A stretch of DNA of 64,000 nt, from positions 24,720 to 88,719 of the IMG/VR virus record IMGVR_UViG_3300006108_000013, one strand, 5' to 3'. The position numbers and the translations under genes are program-made. The notes below the pieces were generated by a model that saw nothing but the letters and a program-made list of their open reading frames with translations, did not search any database and had not been told where the DNA came from. The stretch comes from a virus. Shown here in pieces: positions 33,688-41,712 of this stretch. The first letter of the stretch is position 1; each line of letters starts with the position of its first letter.

Positions 33688-34670
33688 TAGTTTGTAAAAT
33701 TACCTAAAATCATTGACCCATGATTATCCATTCCAAAATGTAATCTTGGGAAATTGTTATTTAACATAAATTCATCCAGTTTATCTTGGTTATTTGGACA
33801 ATATAATAGTAGAAATCCGCCTCCACCTGCCCCAATTATCTTGCCACCTAACACACCAAAATATTTTTTAGTGTGTTCATAAATCTCATCAACGATAGGG
33901 ACAGAAATTTTATTAGACAATTGTTTTTTAAGTTGCCAATATTCGTCCATTAAAATACCATAACTTTCAAAATCGCCATCAAGTAAATAAGTTATTGTTT
34001 TTAAGCCATGCTCTTTAACAATTTTTAATATGTCTTCGGAATTACCCTTCAGTTTCTGTTGATCAGAAAGAACTTCGGAAGCATCACGTTTAATGTTTAG
34101 ATAATAAACACATAAATTAGATATAAATTTATTTTTTAAACTTTCGTTTATCTTTAAATCGCTTACGTTTACATTACCATTCATTCCAATATTAAGAATT
34201 TTAATTCCACCGTATGCTGCAATATACTGATCTTGTTTTCCTACTGGTTCTTTCAATCTGTTAATTTCTATGTCACATGCCTCTTCTGCGAGTATATGAG
34301 GCTCTCTATTAAGCTTTTTATATTCTCTTATGCAATTCAACGTTCCAACTAAAAAACTACCAGACGAACCTAGTCCAGTATTAGAAGGAAGATCCGCACA
34401 GGAATTTATTTCGCAACTATTATCGATCCCATGAATCAAAAGTGCTTCTTTTGCTCTATGATTTTTTAATTCCGAAGCATGGTTAACAATTTCAATTTGG
34501 GAATAACGAAGTTTTAATTGCTTTTCAAAAAAATCTGGTTTGTAAGTCAAGTAAATATACTTGTTAATAGCCATAGAAACGACTAGTCCGCCATGTTTTG
34601 AGTAAAAACTGGGTAGGTCTGTTCCACCGCCACCTAAAGTAATTCTTAAAGGAGTTCTGCTAATGATCAT
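33687..34670 (-). CDS. hddA: GHMP sugar kinase, HddA-like (heptose 7-phosphate kinase)
   Basis: 327 residues. Substrate strand TPLRITLGGGGTDLP (6-20), ATP loop DLPSNTGLGSSGSF (93-106) and third motif IGAGGGGFLLLY (about 284-295) define a GHMP kinase. The N-terminal GGGGTDLPSFY and the gmhA neighbour place it with D-glycero-alpha-D-manno-heptose 7-phosphate kinases, which give the 1,7-bisphosphate. Start overlaps the transaldolase stop by 4 nt (ATGA). A related fucose or hexose kinase cannot be excluded. Confidence 0.8.
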   Translation of the reverse strand: MIISRTPLRITLGGGGTDLPSFYSKHGGLVVSMAINKYIYLTYKPDFFEKQLKLRYSQIEIVNHASELKNHRAKEALLIHGIDNSCEINSCADLPSNTGLGSSGSFLVGTLNCIREYKKLNREPHILAEEACDIEINRLKEPVGKQDQYIAAYGGIKILNIGMNGNVNVSDLKINESLKNKFISNLCVYYLNIKRDASEVLSDQQKLKGNSEDILKIVKEHGLKTITYLLDGDFESYGILMDEYWQLKKQLSNKISVPIVDEIYEHTKKYFGVLGGKIIGAGGGGFLLLYCPNNQDKLDEFMLNNNFPRLHFGMDNHGSMILGNFTN

Positions 34671-35374
34671 ATGTTCAAATTTGATAATTTTGCATCATCA
34701 AAGAACATTTTAACAGTTTCTAAAGAAAAGTCACTTAAATTTTTATCTTTAAGCTTTAATTTTGGTAAAATATCAGGAGTTACTGTAATAATATCGCAAC
34801 CAGAACGTTCTGCTTCGTATACATTATACACTGAACGTGTACTCGCCCACAATGTTTCTATTTTTGACTTCCTATCTTTTAAAAATTGCGTGGTTGCAGA
34901 TGTTAATTCGATTGGATTTCTACCAGTATCAGAAATTCTACCAGCAAATATTGAAATTATAAGAGGATGAAAAGTTCCTATAAGGTTTTTGATGATGCTT
35001 CCAACCTGTACACCATCAAAAACAGCCGTAACGTTAATTTTTATACCTTTATCATTCATTTTGGTAATCAAATCGACAGTAGAAACACCTTTAGTGTTGG
35101 TTATGGGAACTTTCACGTAAATATTATCACCATATTCTGCAATTTTTTGGATTTGATATTCCATTTCATCCAATTCATCGGCAAAAATCTCAAAGGAAAA
35201 AGGTAAATCTGAAATCTTACTAGTTATTTCTTTTATAAATGGAACATATTCGGTAATACCAGCCTTTTTCATGAGGCTAGGATTAGTTGTAAAACCTGTT
35301 ACTGTTTTATTATTTTCATATATGTCAAATATCTCTTTGACATTTGATGTATCAGCGAATATTTTAATGCTCAT
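34667..35374 (-). CDS. talC: Transaldolase-like protein, TalC type
   Basis: 235 residues from the ATG at 35374, one base after the gmhA stop; a longer frame from 35398 overlaps gmhA and adds non-homologous residues. Family signs: IFADTSNVKEI at the N-terminus, GFTTNPSLM (27-35), Schiff-base Lys88 in IYVKVPIT, 'INVTAVFDGVQ' and 'IFAGRISDTG'. Short transaldolases make sedoheptulose 7-phosphate, the substrate of GmhA, so the pair can feed heptose synthesis from host fructose 6-phosphate. Cyanophages carry talC for another purpose (carbon flux). No phosphosugar-independent role is visible. Confidence 0.85.
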   Translation of the reverse strand: MSIKIFADTSNVKEIFDIYENNKTVTGFTTNPSLMKKAGITEYVPFIKEITSKISDLPFSFEIFADELDEMEYQIQKIAEYGDNIYVKVPITNTKGVSTVDLITKMNDKGIKINVTAVFDGVQVGSIIKNLIGTFHPLIISIFAGRISDTGRNPIELTSATTQFLKDRKSKIETLWASTRSVYNVYEAERSGCDIITVTPDILPKLKLKDKNLSDFSLETVKMFFDDAKLSNLNI

Positions 35375-35375
35375 A

Positions 35376-35942
35376 TTATTTTGTAAAGTAATTAACAACC
35401 AAATGTAAAATTATACCTTGCCATTCTTCTGCATGGGCAGTGACTCTTTCGGGTTTTATAGGCGGAATTAGGATACAAGCATTTGAAAGCTGTTTAGCAA
35501 CACCACCATCTTTACTCACAACAGAAAGTATATAGCTTTTTGTTTTCTTTGCTAATTTCATTGCGTTAACAAGATTTTTAGATGTTGTTTCAGAACCACC
35601 GCCAACGGAAAAAATAATAATTGCATCCTTTGATGAAAGTTTACTACCCTTTAACCAATTTGCATAAGAATCTTCCCAAGATTCATCGTTTATTCTTGCG
35701 GTAAGTTCAGAAACATTATCAGTAACTGCGTAAGTTTCTATTCCAAGAATCTTTCTAAAATCATTTACGGCATGGCTGGCATTTGCAGCACTTCCACCAA
35801 CACCTAAAACAAAAAGTCTACCTTTTGTAGATTTAATTTTTTTAATTATTTCAATAAATTTAACAATTGAATCCGTTTCAATGTTATCTATAATTGATAT
35901 TATCTCACCAAAATATGTTGTAATGTAATTTTTAATTTTCAT
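35376..35942 (-). CDS. gmhA: Sedoheptulose 7-phosphate isomerase, GmhA-like
   Basis: 188 residues, a normal GmhA length. SIS fold with GVGGSAANASHAVNDF (48-63), 'DESWEDSYANWL' and 'IIIFSVGGGSETTSKN' (about 112-127), and a C-terminal 'AEEWQGIILHLVV' that carries the active-site Glu/His pair. It converts sedoheptulose 7-phosphate to D-glycero-D-manno-heptose 7-phosphate. It heads the five-gene heptose-type operon and is followed by talC and the GHMP kinase. The start overlaps the frameshifted methyltransferase by 11 nt. Confidence 0.85.
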   Translation of the reverse strand: MKIKNYITTYFGEIISIIDNIETDSIVKFIEIIKKIKSTKGRLFVLGVGGSAANASHAVNDFRKILGIETYAVTDNVSELTARINDESWEDSYANWLKGSKLSSKDAIIIFSVGGGSETTSKNLVNAMKLAKKTKSYILSVVSKDGGVAKQLSNACILIPPIKPERVTAHAEEWQGIILHLVVNYFTK

Positions 35943-36402
35943 ATGTAAAAAGTGTATCTACGTCTGATATATTTTCCAAAATTTTGTAATTCTTAGAAGT
36001 CATATAAGAAGATATCATATTATACCTATATTCGTTACCAGTTTCAATTAAAAAATATTTAGGTTTATATTCATTTATGTCAAATCCATTTAAAACTTCT
36101 ATTTCATATCCTTCGACATCTAAACTAAAAAAATCTATATTAGATATGTTATGTTTCTTTAAAATAGAATTTAAAGTTGTACAAGGTACATTTATAATCG
36201 AACTGTTTTCGTTTTTAAAATCCAAACTGTTTTTTAAATCATCATCAAAATAATTTTCTTTACGAGTAATCTGTCCACATAAAGATGAGGAAATATCACT
36301 ATAAGAAAAATCACCACTTATAGTTTTATCTTCGTAATTATCGCTAACTAATGCATAATTTTCCACTATACAATTTGGTCTATTTTTTTTTACATTCTTC
36401 AT
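35932..36402 (-). CDS. FkbM-type methyltransferase, C-terminal part (frameshifted)
   Basis: 156 residues. It holds the C-terminal half of an FkbM SAM-dependent O-methyltransferase: 'NVPCTTLNSILKKHNI', 'IDFFSLDVEGYEIEVLNGFD' (about 95-114, the signature S-x-D-V/I-E-G) and 'YFLIETGNEYRY'. The frame is separated from the N-terminal half (36380-36571) by one base in an A9 tract (36391-36383 on the minus strand). Removing one A joins them through 'EECKKNRPNCIV'. The local ATG at 36402 may allow separate translation, but this piece lacks the SAM-binding loop. Confidence 0.75.
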   Translation of the reverse strand: MKNVKKNRPNCIVENYALVSDNYEDKTISGDFSYSDISSSLCGQITRKENYFDDDLKNSLDFKNENSSIINVPCTTLNSILKKHNISNIDFFSLDVEGYEIEVLNGFDINEYKPKYFLIETGNEYRYNMISSYMTSKNYKILENISDVDTLFTYEN

Positions 36403-36571
36403 ATTTTATAAAAGAAGGTTCAATTAGTAATCCAGACCAACCATATTTTTGTTCGTACATTAATGTGTTAGATTGATTAACTCCATCATTAGCACCAGCT
36501 TCTATAAAGAATCCATTATTAAAATTTAAATATTTTAATAATTTTTCGTCTAAATTATTTAAAGAATACAT
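36380..36571 (-). CDS. FkbM-type methyltransferase, N-terminal part (frameshifted)
   Basis: 63 residues with the SAM-binding start of FkbM enzymes: 'NGFFIEAGANDGVNQSNT' (19-36) and 'YGWSGLLIEPS', ending in CKKK and a TAG that arises directly after nine A. The rest continues in the next frame at 35932-36402. The combined protein would be about 212 residues, close to intact family members. Options are a sequencing homopolymer error, a real inactivating mutation, slippage-mediated expression, or phase variation. Confidence 0.75.
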   Translation of the reverse strand: MYSLNNLDEKLLKYLNFNNGFFIEAGANDGVNQSNTLMYEQKYGWSGLLIEPSFIKYEECKKK

Positions 36572-36572
36572 T

Positions 36573-37292
36573 TTACCCCTTTAAAAAAAGCTCATCGATA
36601 TCATCATATTCCATTAAATCTACTAATTTAGATTTTTTTTCTGGGTGTGTAAAATTATCATTGTATTGATAAGGAGGAGTAAAATCCATTTCAAAATTTT
36701 CTTCCCATAAAAAGGCAATTTCCGTTTGTAAATCTCCGAATTTATTATGATACGCCTGACTAGAAGCAAAATTAAAATTTACATGCTCCATTAATCCCAT
36801 TTTAGGGTATCCACAAAATACTTTATTTTTAATAGTGTAAATCCACCTATGGTGATGATACCCCAAATAATTTCCTTCCCATCTCTTCGTATCCATGTAT
36901 TTAGTTGGAACTGCAATCAGTCCTGCGTCCGCTATTTTGAATAAATTTAAAATAACCTGAATAGGTGCATTAAGATCTTCTAATGTATGAGTGCATACCA
37001 CGAAATCAAACTTACCATTTTTCTCGACGTATTTAAAAATAGGAGTCCACGTATCATTTAATTCCATATCTCCACCAAATTTAATAACATTGTCATTTTT
37101 TAATTTTTCTGGTTGAAAATCTAAAATATGAGTTGTGTATTCTGGTATTCTTAATTTGGCAGCACCACCAATATCTATTAATGTAATATCTCTCCCCTTT
37201 TTTTGTTTTAATTCATTTAAATAGTCATAAACTTCTTTATCCTTGGTGTGTTCATGTTCACCATTCCAACTGGATTTTATATATTTTATCAT
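36573..37292 (-). CDS. SAM-dependent methyltransferase, class I
   Basis: 239 residues. 'ITLIDIGGAAKLRIPEY' (about 36-52) is the SAM-binding loop, followed by 'THILDFQPEK', and 'FDFVVCTHTLEDLNAP' (about 95-110) corresponds to the motif before the substrate helix. The C-terminal half has 'YHHHRWIYTI' and many aromatics. It sits in the glycan island between FkbM and TylF-type enzymes with 1-nt and 3-nt gaps, so a sugar or glycan O-methylation role is likely. The acceptor is unknown. Confidence 0.7.
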   Translation of the reverse strand: MIKYIKSSWNGEHEHTKDKEVYDYLNELKQKKGRDITLIDIGGAAKLRIPEYTTHILDFQPEKLKNDNVIKFGGDMELNDTWTPIFKYVEKNGKFDFVVCTHTLEDLNAPIQVILNLFKIADAGLIAVPTKYMDTKRWEGNYLGYHHHRWIYTIKNKVFCGYPKMGLMEHVNFNFASSQAYHNKFGDLQTEIAFLWEENFEMDFTPPYQYNDNFTHPEKKSKLVDLMEYDDIDELFLKG

Positions 37293-37295
37293 ATT

Positions 37296-37970
37296 TTATA
37301 TTAATTTAAATAAACCTTGACTGTAGCTTTCTTTTTGATGTAGCAATGGCTGATAATCAAAACCAGTATCCAATAAAAATTCAGCAAAAGCTTTAATCTC
37401 ATGATTTCGGTAATCATCATAATCATTGATTTCATCAAACAATAATACCGAGCCTTTTTTGAATCTAGGAGTCAATTCTGTTAAAACTGTTTTAGCGGAT
37501 GAATATAAGTCACCATCAATATGAACGAAAGCAACATCACCTTCAAACTTTTTTAAGAAAAGTGGTAAAGAATCCTCGAAAAGACCCTTTATAAGTTTTA
37601 CGTTTTCGGGCCATGGCTTCCAATTTTGTGGAAGGCTACTATCAAACATAGAATGATTTTCGCCAACAATATAACCTGGTGGTACATTACCACCTAAACT
37701 ATAACAATTTTTTGGATTATTTGAATCCCAATACTCAGGTAATCCTTCAAAGCAATCAAAGCCATATATTTCCTTTGGTGCTTTTCTGGAAAATTGTTCA
37801 ATACTTCTTCCAGTAAATACACCAAATTCTAACCATAATCCATCAAGTTCAACGTATTCGGTGCATTTTAAATGAAACGTTTCATGATAATCATGAATGC
37901 AATCCGTTACAATTGCTTCGGTTCTGAGTCTATGTTCTATTTCGTCTATTTTTTCTTCTACTGTTTTCAT
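37296..37970 (-). CDS. TylF/macrocin-type O-methyltransferase
   Basis: 224 residues. 'GLWLEFGVFTGRSIEQFS' (about 44-61) is the SAM loop; 'YGFDCFEGLPEYW', 'VKLIKGLFEDSLPLFL', 'VAFVHIDGDLYSSAKTVL' (metal-binding HIDGD) and 'GSVLLFDEINDYD' are the hallmarks of the TylF family, which methylates sugar hydroxyls. Length fits the family. It is tightly packed between a methyltransferase and a GT4 gene. Together the three methyltransferases could cap or decorate the glycan built by the adjacent transferases. Confidence 0.88.
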   Translation of the reverse strand: MKTVEEKIDEIEHRLRTEAIVTDCIHDYHETFHLKCTEYVELDGLWLEFGVFTGRSIEQFSRKAPKEIYGFDCFEGLPEYWDSNNPKNCYSLGGNVPPGYIVGENHSMFDSSLPQNWKPWPENVKLIKGLFEDSLPLFLKKFEGDVAFVHIDGDLYSSAKTVLTELTPRFKKGSVLLFDEINDYDDYRNHEIKAFAEFLLDTGFDYQPLLHQKESYSQGLFKLI

Positions 37971-37974
37971 ATTT

Positions 37975-39066
37975 TTATTTAGAGAGGTTATCGTATAAGT
38001 CTATAATAGATTGTTCAACTTTTCTATAATCATATTTTTGATAATATCTAGTTAGAGTGTTTTCGCTTTTTTCGACATAGTAATCTTTATTATCTCTTAA
38101 CAATGATAATTCTGATGCATATTCTTCAACTGAATATGCCACCTTTCCACATCCTTCTATTTGCTCTAAATGTCCCATATTTAACGCAGGATGACTTACA
38201 ACAGGTTTACCGTGATACATTGCTTCTATTATTGAAGCAGAACAAACCTCGCCGTCTGATCTTGCATGAGCAAAAACATCAATTCCTTCTAAATAATTGT
38301 GAATGTTTTCAACAGAACTTGTAAATTTTACAAAATAAACATTTTTAAGCTGTAATTCTCTAGCTAAATTTATATGTTGTTCACTTCCACCCAGAATAAT
38401 AAAACAAGTATTGTCATTCTGCACTAATGAATATGCTTGCAAAGAAACAGGTGAAAATATATCACCTCTGGTTGCTTGGTGAAAGCCGTATACAAATTTA
38501 TCCTCACTTATACCTAATAATTCTCTAATATTTGATTTCTTTTTTTCTGGTACTTTTACAATAGATGGGATTATTTCGGCTTTTGATATATTACCACCAT
38601 TAGCTCCCCATTTATCAGCTTGCCATTTGCACAATAAAATAGCTTTCTTAATGTTTGGTTTATCTTCTCCTGTAAAACTATGAATGCTATCAATGATTGA
38701 ACATTGGTTAATTAAATTAAATGGATATTCGGGATAACCACATCTACCAGTTTGCACAAAATCATAATTGGATTCTTTAAAAATATCCCAAAAATTAGTA
38801 CCAACCCATTCATACGGTTCAACGTTACCGATTTTATGATCAACATGAACTTGGATTGTTTTTATACCATTGTTTTCTACGAATTCTTTTCTTTTGAGGT
38901 CGTTATCAGGATGTTCAAAACTAGAATACCAAAATGGTGCGGCATTAGTGTAAAAATAATCAACTTGATAACGATCTTTAGGTAATAAACAAGCTATAGT
39001 CTGGAGATATTTTTCAATTCCACCGGAAGCTAATCCTGCAAATTTAATAAATGCTATTTTTTTCAT
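37975..39066 (-). CDS. Glycosyltransferase family 4-like
   Basis: 363 residues, GT-B fold. The N-terminus 'GLASGGIEKYLQTIACLLP' (11-29) is the typical acceptor-side glycine loop. The C-terminal domain has 'CFIILGGSEQH', 'GIDVFAHARSDGEVCSASII' and 'EAMYHGKPVVSHP', the E-x7-E nucleotide-sugar motif. It is probably a retaining transferase using a nucleotide sugar in the cytoplasm. It shares one base with the next gene of the island. Confidence 0.88.
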   Translation of the reverse strand: MKKIAFIKFAGLASGGIEKYLQTIACLLPKDRYQVDYFYTNAAPFWYSSFEHPDNDLKRKEFVENNGIKTIQVHVDHKIGNVEPYEWVGTNFWDIFKESNYDFVQTGRCGYPEYPFNLINQCSIIDSIHSFTGEDKPNIKKAILLCKWQADKWGANGGNISKAEIIPSIVKVPEKKKSNIRELLGISEDKFVYGFHQATRGDIFSPVSLQAYSLVQNDNTCFIILGGSEQHINLARELQLKNVYFVKFTSSVENIHNYLEGIDVFAHARSDGEVCSASIIEAMYHGKPVVSHPALNMGHLEQIEGCGKVAYSVEEYASELSLLRDNKDYYVEKSENTLTRYYQKYDYRKVEQSIIDLYDNLSK

Positions 39067-39779
39067 TATCTTTGTCTTTGTCCCGAATCTAATGTTGATG
39101 TATATAATCCGGTTCTAGAACCTTGTGTCGCTATAGATGGATACCACCAATAGGTTTTAGCATCAAATTTATATAACTGATAAGCAATCTCCCAATCGGA
39201 AACTAATTGGAATGGAACAGCCGATTCATATATTTTAGATGCTATTTGCGGTTTTAAAAGATAAGCTTCTGCACAATTTGTTGCAGGATGATTCATTAAA
39301 AATGAATTCTCGCTTACCTTTTTACTTTCCATAAGTTTATGACTTTGAAAATTGACACCACATCCTTCGCCTAAGAATATCGCATCCCAATCATTTGGTG
39401 TTTCTTGAAAATATTTCTTATAAAAACTGTTAAAATTACTATTAAACAGTACATCATCTTCTAAAATAAGACCAAAATTTTCACATTCAATTGAAAGTTT
39501 TTTAATTGCAATCAAGTGTTTGATTGTACATGATATTTCAGGCATATTTAATACTCTGAATTTATGAATATTAGAATCCCATAATGGTTTAATTTTATTT
39601 GCAAATTTTTCTTCATCCGCAAGATAAAATTGATTTAAAACATCTACATTTAAATCTTCTTTATCGTATTCTGTTATAAATTCATAAGGAATTTTACAAT
39701 TTTCTAAAAAAGGAATTAGATTGGAGTATCTATCATTTAATTTAGTGTAATGAACTATGTAAATTTTATCAGGTTTCAT
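39066..39779 (-). CDS. Glycosyltransferase family 25-like
   Basis: 237 residues. 'IYIVHYTKLNDRYSNLIPFL' (6-25) and the metal-binding 'FGLILEDDVLF' (about 101-111), then 'WDAIFLGEGCG' and 'CAEAYLLKPQIA', are the GT25 pattern of LPS galactosyl/glucosyltransferases. The C-terminus ends 'SIATQGSRTGLY', matching the family's final loop. It is one of two GT25-like genes in the island (the other at 44010). Start overlaps the GT10 gene by 4 nt. Confidence 0.85.
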   Translation of the reverse strand: MKPDKIYIVHYTKLNDRYSNLIPFLENCKIPYEFITEYDKEDLNVDVLNQFYLADEEKFANKIKPLWDSNIHKFRVLNMPEISCTIKHLIAIKKLSIECENFGLILEDDVLFNSNFNSFYKKYFQETPNDWDAIFLGEGCGVNFQSHKLMESKKVSENSFLMNHPATNCAEAYLLKPQIASKIYESAVPFQLVSDWEIAYQLYKFDAKTYWWYPSIATQGSRTGLYTSTLDSGQRQR

Positions 39780-40678
39780 TTAATTTGATTAGAAATCAAG
39801 GTTATAACGGATTCAGGTTGAACGAAATCGGGTATCTTATTATCAATAAACCAAGGTTGGCGCAATATATTTTTATATTTTTCAATATCTGAATCTATCT
39901 CTTTTATTTTTTCTATGACTTCTTCATCTGAAGAATAATCATGGCAATTTATAAATGATTCGGGATTAAAATCCTTATTAACAGATTTAGACCCCCAATA
40001 AATTGGAACGCACATTGCAAACATAGAATGTATTATCTTTTCGGTGCAATATCCAAGAGATTCGCAATTTTCCATTGCAATATTAAATTTACATTGTTTT
40101 AACCAATCAATTTTATATTTTTGATCTCCTCTTGCCCAATTGCCTTTAGAATCAAGCACTAAATGCCCCGTATTATTATATAAAGGTCCGACACAATCTA
40201 CTTTCTTATAGTTGTTTAGCTTTGGAACGAACTCAACTCTTTTACCTTTAGGTTGTGTTGCCATAAATCCACAAAATTTAGTCTTATTAATTTGCTTTGG
40301 CTTATTTAAAAAATCTTCTAATGAAACCAAATTTGCTTGATCTCTATCATCATTATATGGGCGATTAAACCAATTTAAATATAATGCCCATAAAGGTAAA
40401 CGATACTCTCTAGGATCATCGGAATGACGAAAAGTATAAGCTAAATGGCATTCATTCCAATTTGGTGCTACGTCCTCACCCGTGTAAAAAACCTTTAGAC
40501 AATTATTATAGCGATCTCTTTCCCTTGCATTACCATAATCAACAGAAAAAAATAAAATATCTGGATTTACTTCATCAATTTCTACATCATATTTTGTTTT
40601 TAATAGATTGTAAAAATAATTGTCATCTTTAATAAGATTGGGCCAAAAGTCTACAAAGTTTAATTTTAATTTTCTCAT
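39776..40678 (-). CDS. Glycosyltransferase family 10 (alpha-1,3-fucosyltransferase-like)
   Basis: 300 residues. The GT10 donor domain is clear: 'CKFNIAMENCESLGYCTEKI' (about 209-228), 'HSMFAMCVPIYWGS', then 'DFNPESFINCHDY'. N-terminal parts 'VFYTGEDVAPNWNECHLAY' and 'YRLPLWALYLNW' also follow the family. GT10 enzymes transfer fucose or related 6-deoxy sugars from GDP-sugars. No GDP-fucose synthesis gene was recognised in the window, so the donor would come from the host or is a different sugar. Confidence 0.88.
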   Translation of the reverse strand: MRKLKLNFVDFWPNLIKDDNYFYNLLKTKYDVEIDEVNPDILFFSVDYGNARERDRYNNCLKVFYTGEDVAPNWNECHLAYTFRHSDDPREYRLPLWALYLNWFNRPYNDDRDQANLVSLEDFLNKPKQINKTKFCGFMATQPKGKRVEFVPKLNNYKKVDCVGPLYNNTGHLVLDSKGNWARGDQKYKIDWLKQCKFNIAMENCESLGYCTEKIIHSMFAMCVPIYWGSKSVNKDFNPESFINCHDYSSDEEVIEKIKEIDSDIEKYKNILRQPWFIDNKIPDFVQPESVITLISNQIK

Positions 40679-41709
40679 TTTAAAAAGGTTTCGATGATTT
40701 TCTCCATGTTATATTCTTGTTTCCAGTTTGGAAAATGTCTTTTAAATTTTCTAGTATCAGAAATCCACCATATATGATCTCCTATTCTATTTTCGTCTTT
40801 AATAGTATAGTTTAATTTCTTATTTATCATATTTTCTATTAAATTGATAGCTTCTATGACAGAACAATTTGAATATGTTCCTCCTCCAATGTTATAAACT
40901 TCACCATTTGCTCTAGGTGATTCAAAATATGCATCAAAGGCAGATATTAAATCCGAAGAATGGATATTATCTCTTACTTGCTTACCTTTGTACCCAAAAA
41001 TTGTATATGGAATATCATTTACGCAACATTTTACCAAATATGAAAGAAATCCATGAAGTTCAACACCGGAATGTTTTTGTCCAGTTAAGCAACCACCTCT
41101 AAATACAACGGTTTTTAAATTAAAATATTTTCCATATTCTTGAACCATTATATCAGCAGCCACTTTACTAGCACCAAATACACTATGTAAACAATGATCT
41201 ATTGATACCCATTCATCAAATCCATTTTCATGATCGGGTAAAAGAGGAGTGAATCTAGTTTCATCTTCGTGTAATGCAATTCTATTTGGTGTATCGCCAT
41301 AAACCTTGTTAGTTGATGTGAAAATAAATACTGCATCAGGTGAATACAATCTATAAGACTCTAAAAGGTTAATAGTACCGACTGCATTTACATTAAAATC
41401 GGTTAATGGTTCTTTACATGCCCAATCATGAGAAGGTTGAGCCGCCGTATGAATGATAAGGTCAAAATTACCCTGCTGTATAAAAATATTTTCAACTTCT
41501 TCTCGGTTAACGATATTAGAATTATAGTGAGTATAGTTTTTATGTTTTTTTAATTCGTTAAGTCTCCATTCAACTGATCCACCTTTACCAAAAAAATACT
41601 CTCTAAAATTATTATCGGTTCCCACAACCTGATAACCTTTATTGCAATAATATTCAACGGCTTCGGAGCCAATTAATCCACCAGAACCAGTAATTAAAAC
41701 TTTTTTCAT
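40675..41709 (-). CDS. CDP-paratose 2-epimerase-like SDR
   Basis: 344 residues. Rossmann loop GSGGLIGSEAVEYY (8-21), 'DLIIHTAAQPSHDWACKEPL' (about 80-99), 'FIFTSTNKVYGDTPN' (about 129-143), 'FGASKVAADIMVQEYGKYF', 'FRGGCLTG' and 'YNIGGGTYSNCSVIEAI' follow the CDP-paratose/CDP-tyvelose epimerase family closely. The usual catalytic Tyr of YxxxK reads Phe in FGASK, as I recall for many relatives. Tyvelose is a 3,6-dideoxyhexose of O-antigens. The earlier enzymes of CDP-paratose synthesis are not in the window, so host precursors or another substrate are implied. Confidence 0.82.
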   Translation of the reverse strand: MKKVLITGSGGLIGSEAVEYYCNKGYQVVGTDNNFREYFFGKGGSVEWRLNELKKHKNYTHYNSNIVNREEVENIFIQQGNFDLIIHTAAQPSHDWACKEPLTDFNVNAVGTINLLESYRLYSPDAVFIFTSTNKVYGDTPNRIALHEDETRFTPLLPDHENGFDEWVSIDHCLHSVFGASKVAADIMVQEYGKYFNLKTVVFRGGCLTGQKHSGVELHGFLSYLVKCCVNDIPYTIFGYKGKQVRDNIHSSDLISAFDAYFESPRANGEVYNIGGGTYSNCSVIEAINLIENMINKKLNYTIKDENRIGDHIWWISDTRKFKRHFPNWKQEYNMEKIIETFLK

Positions 41710-41712
41710 GCT

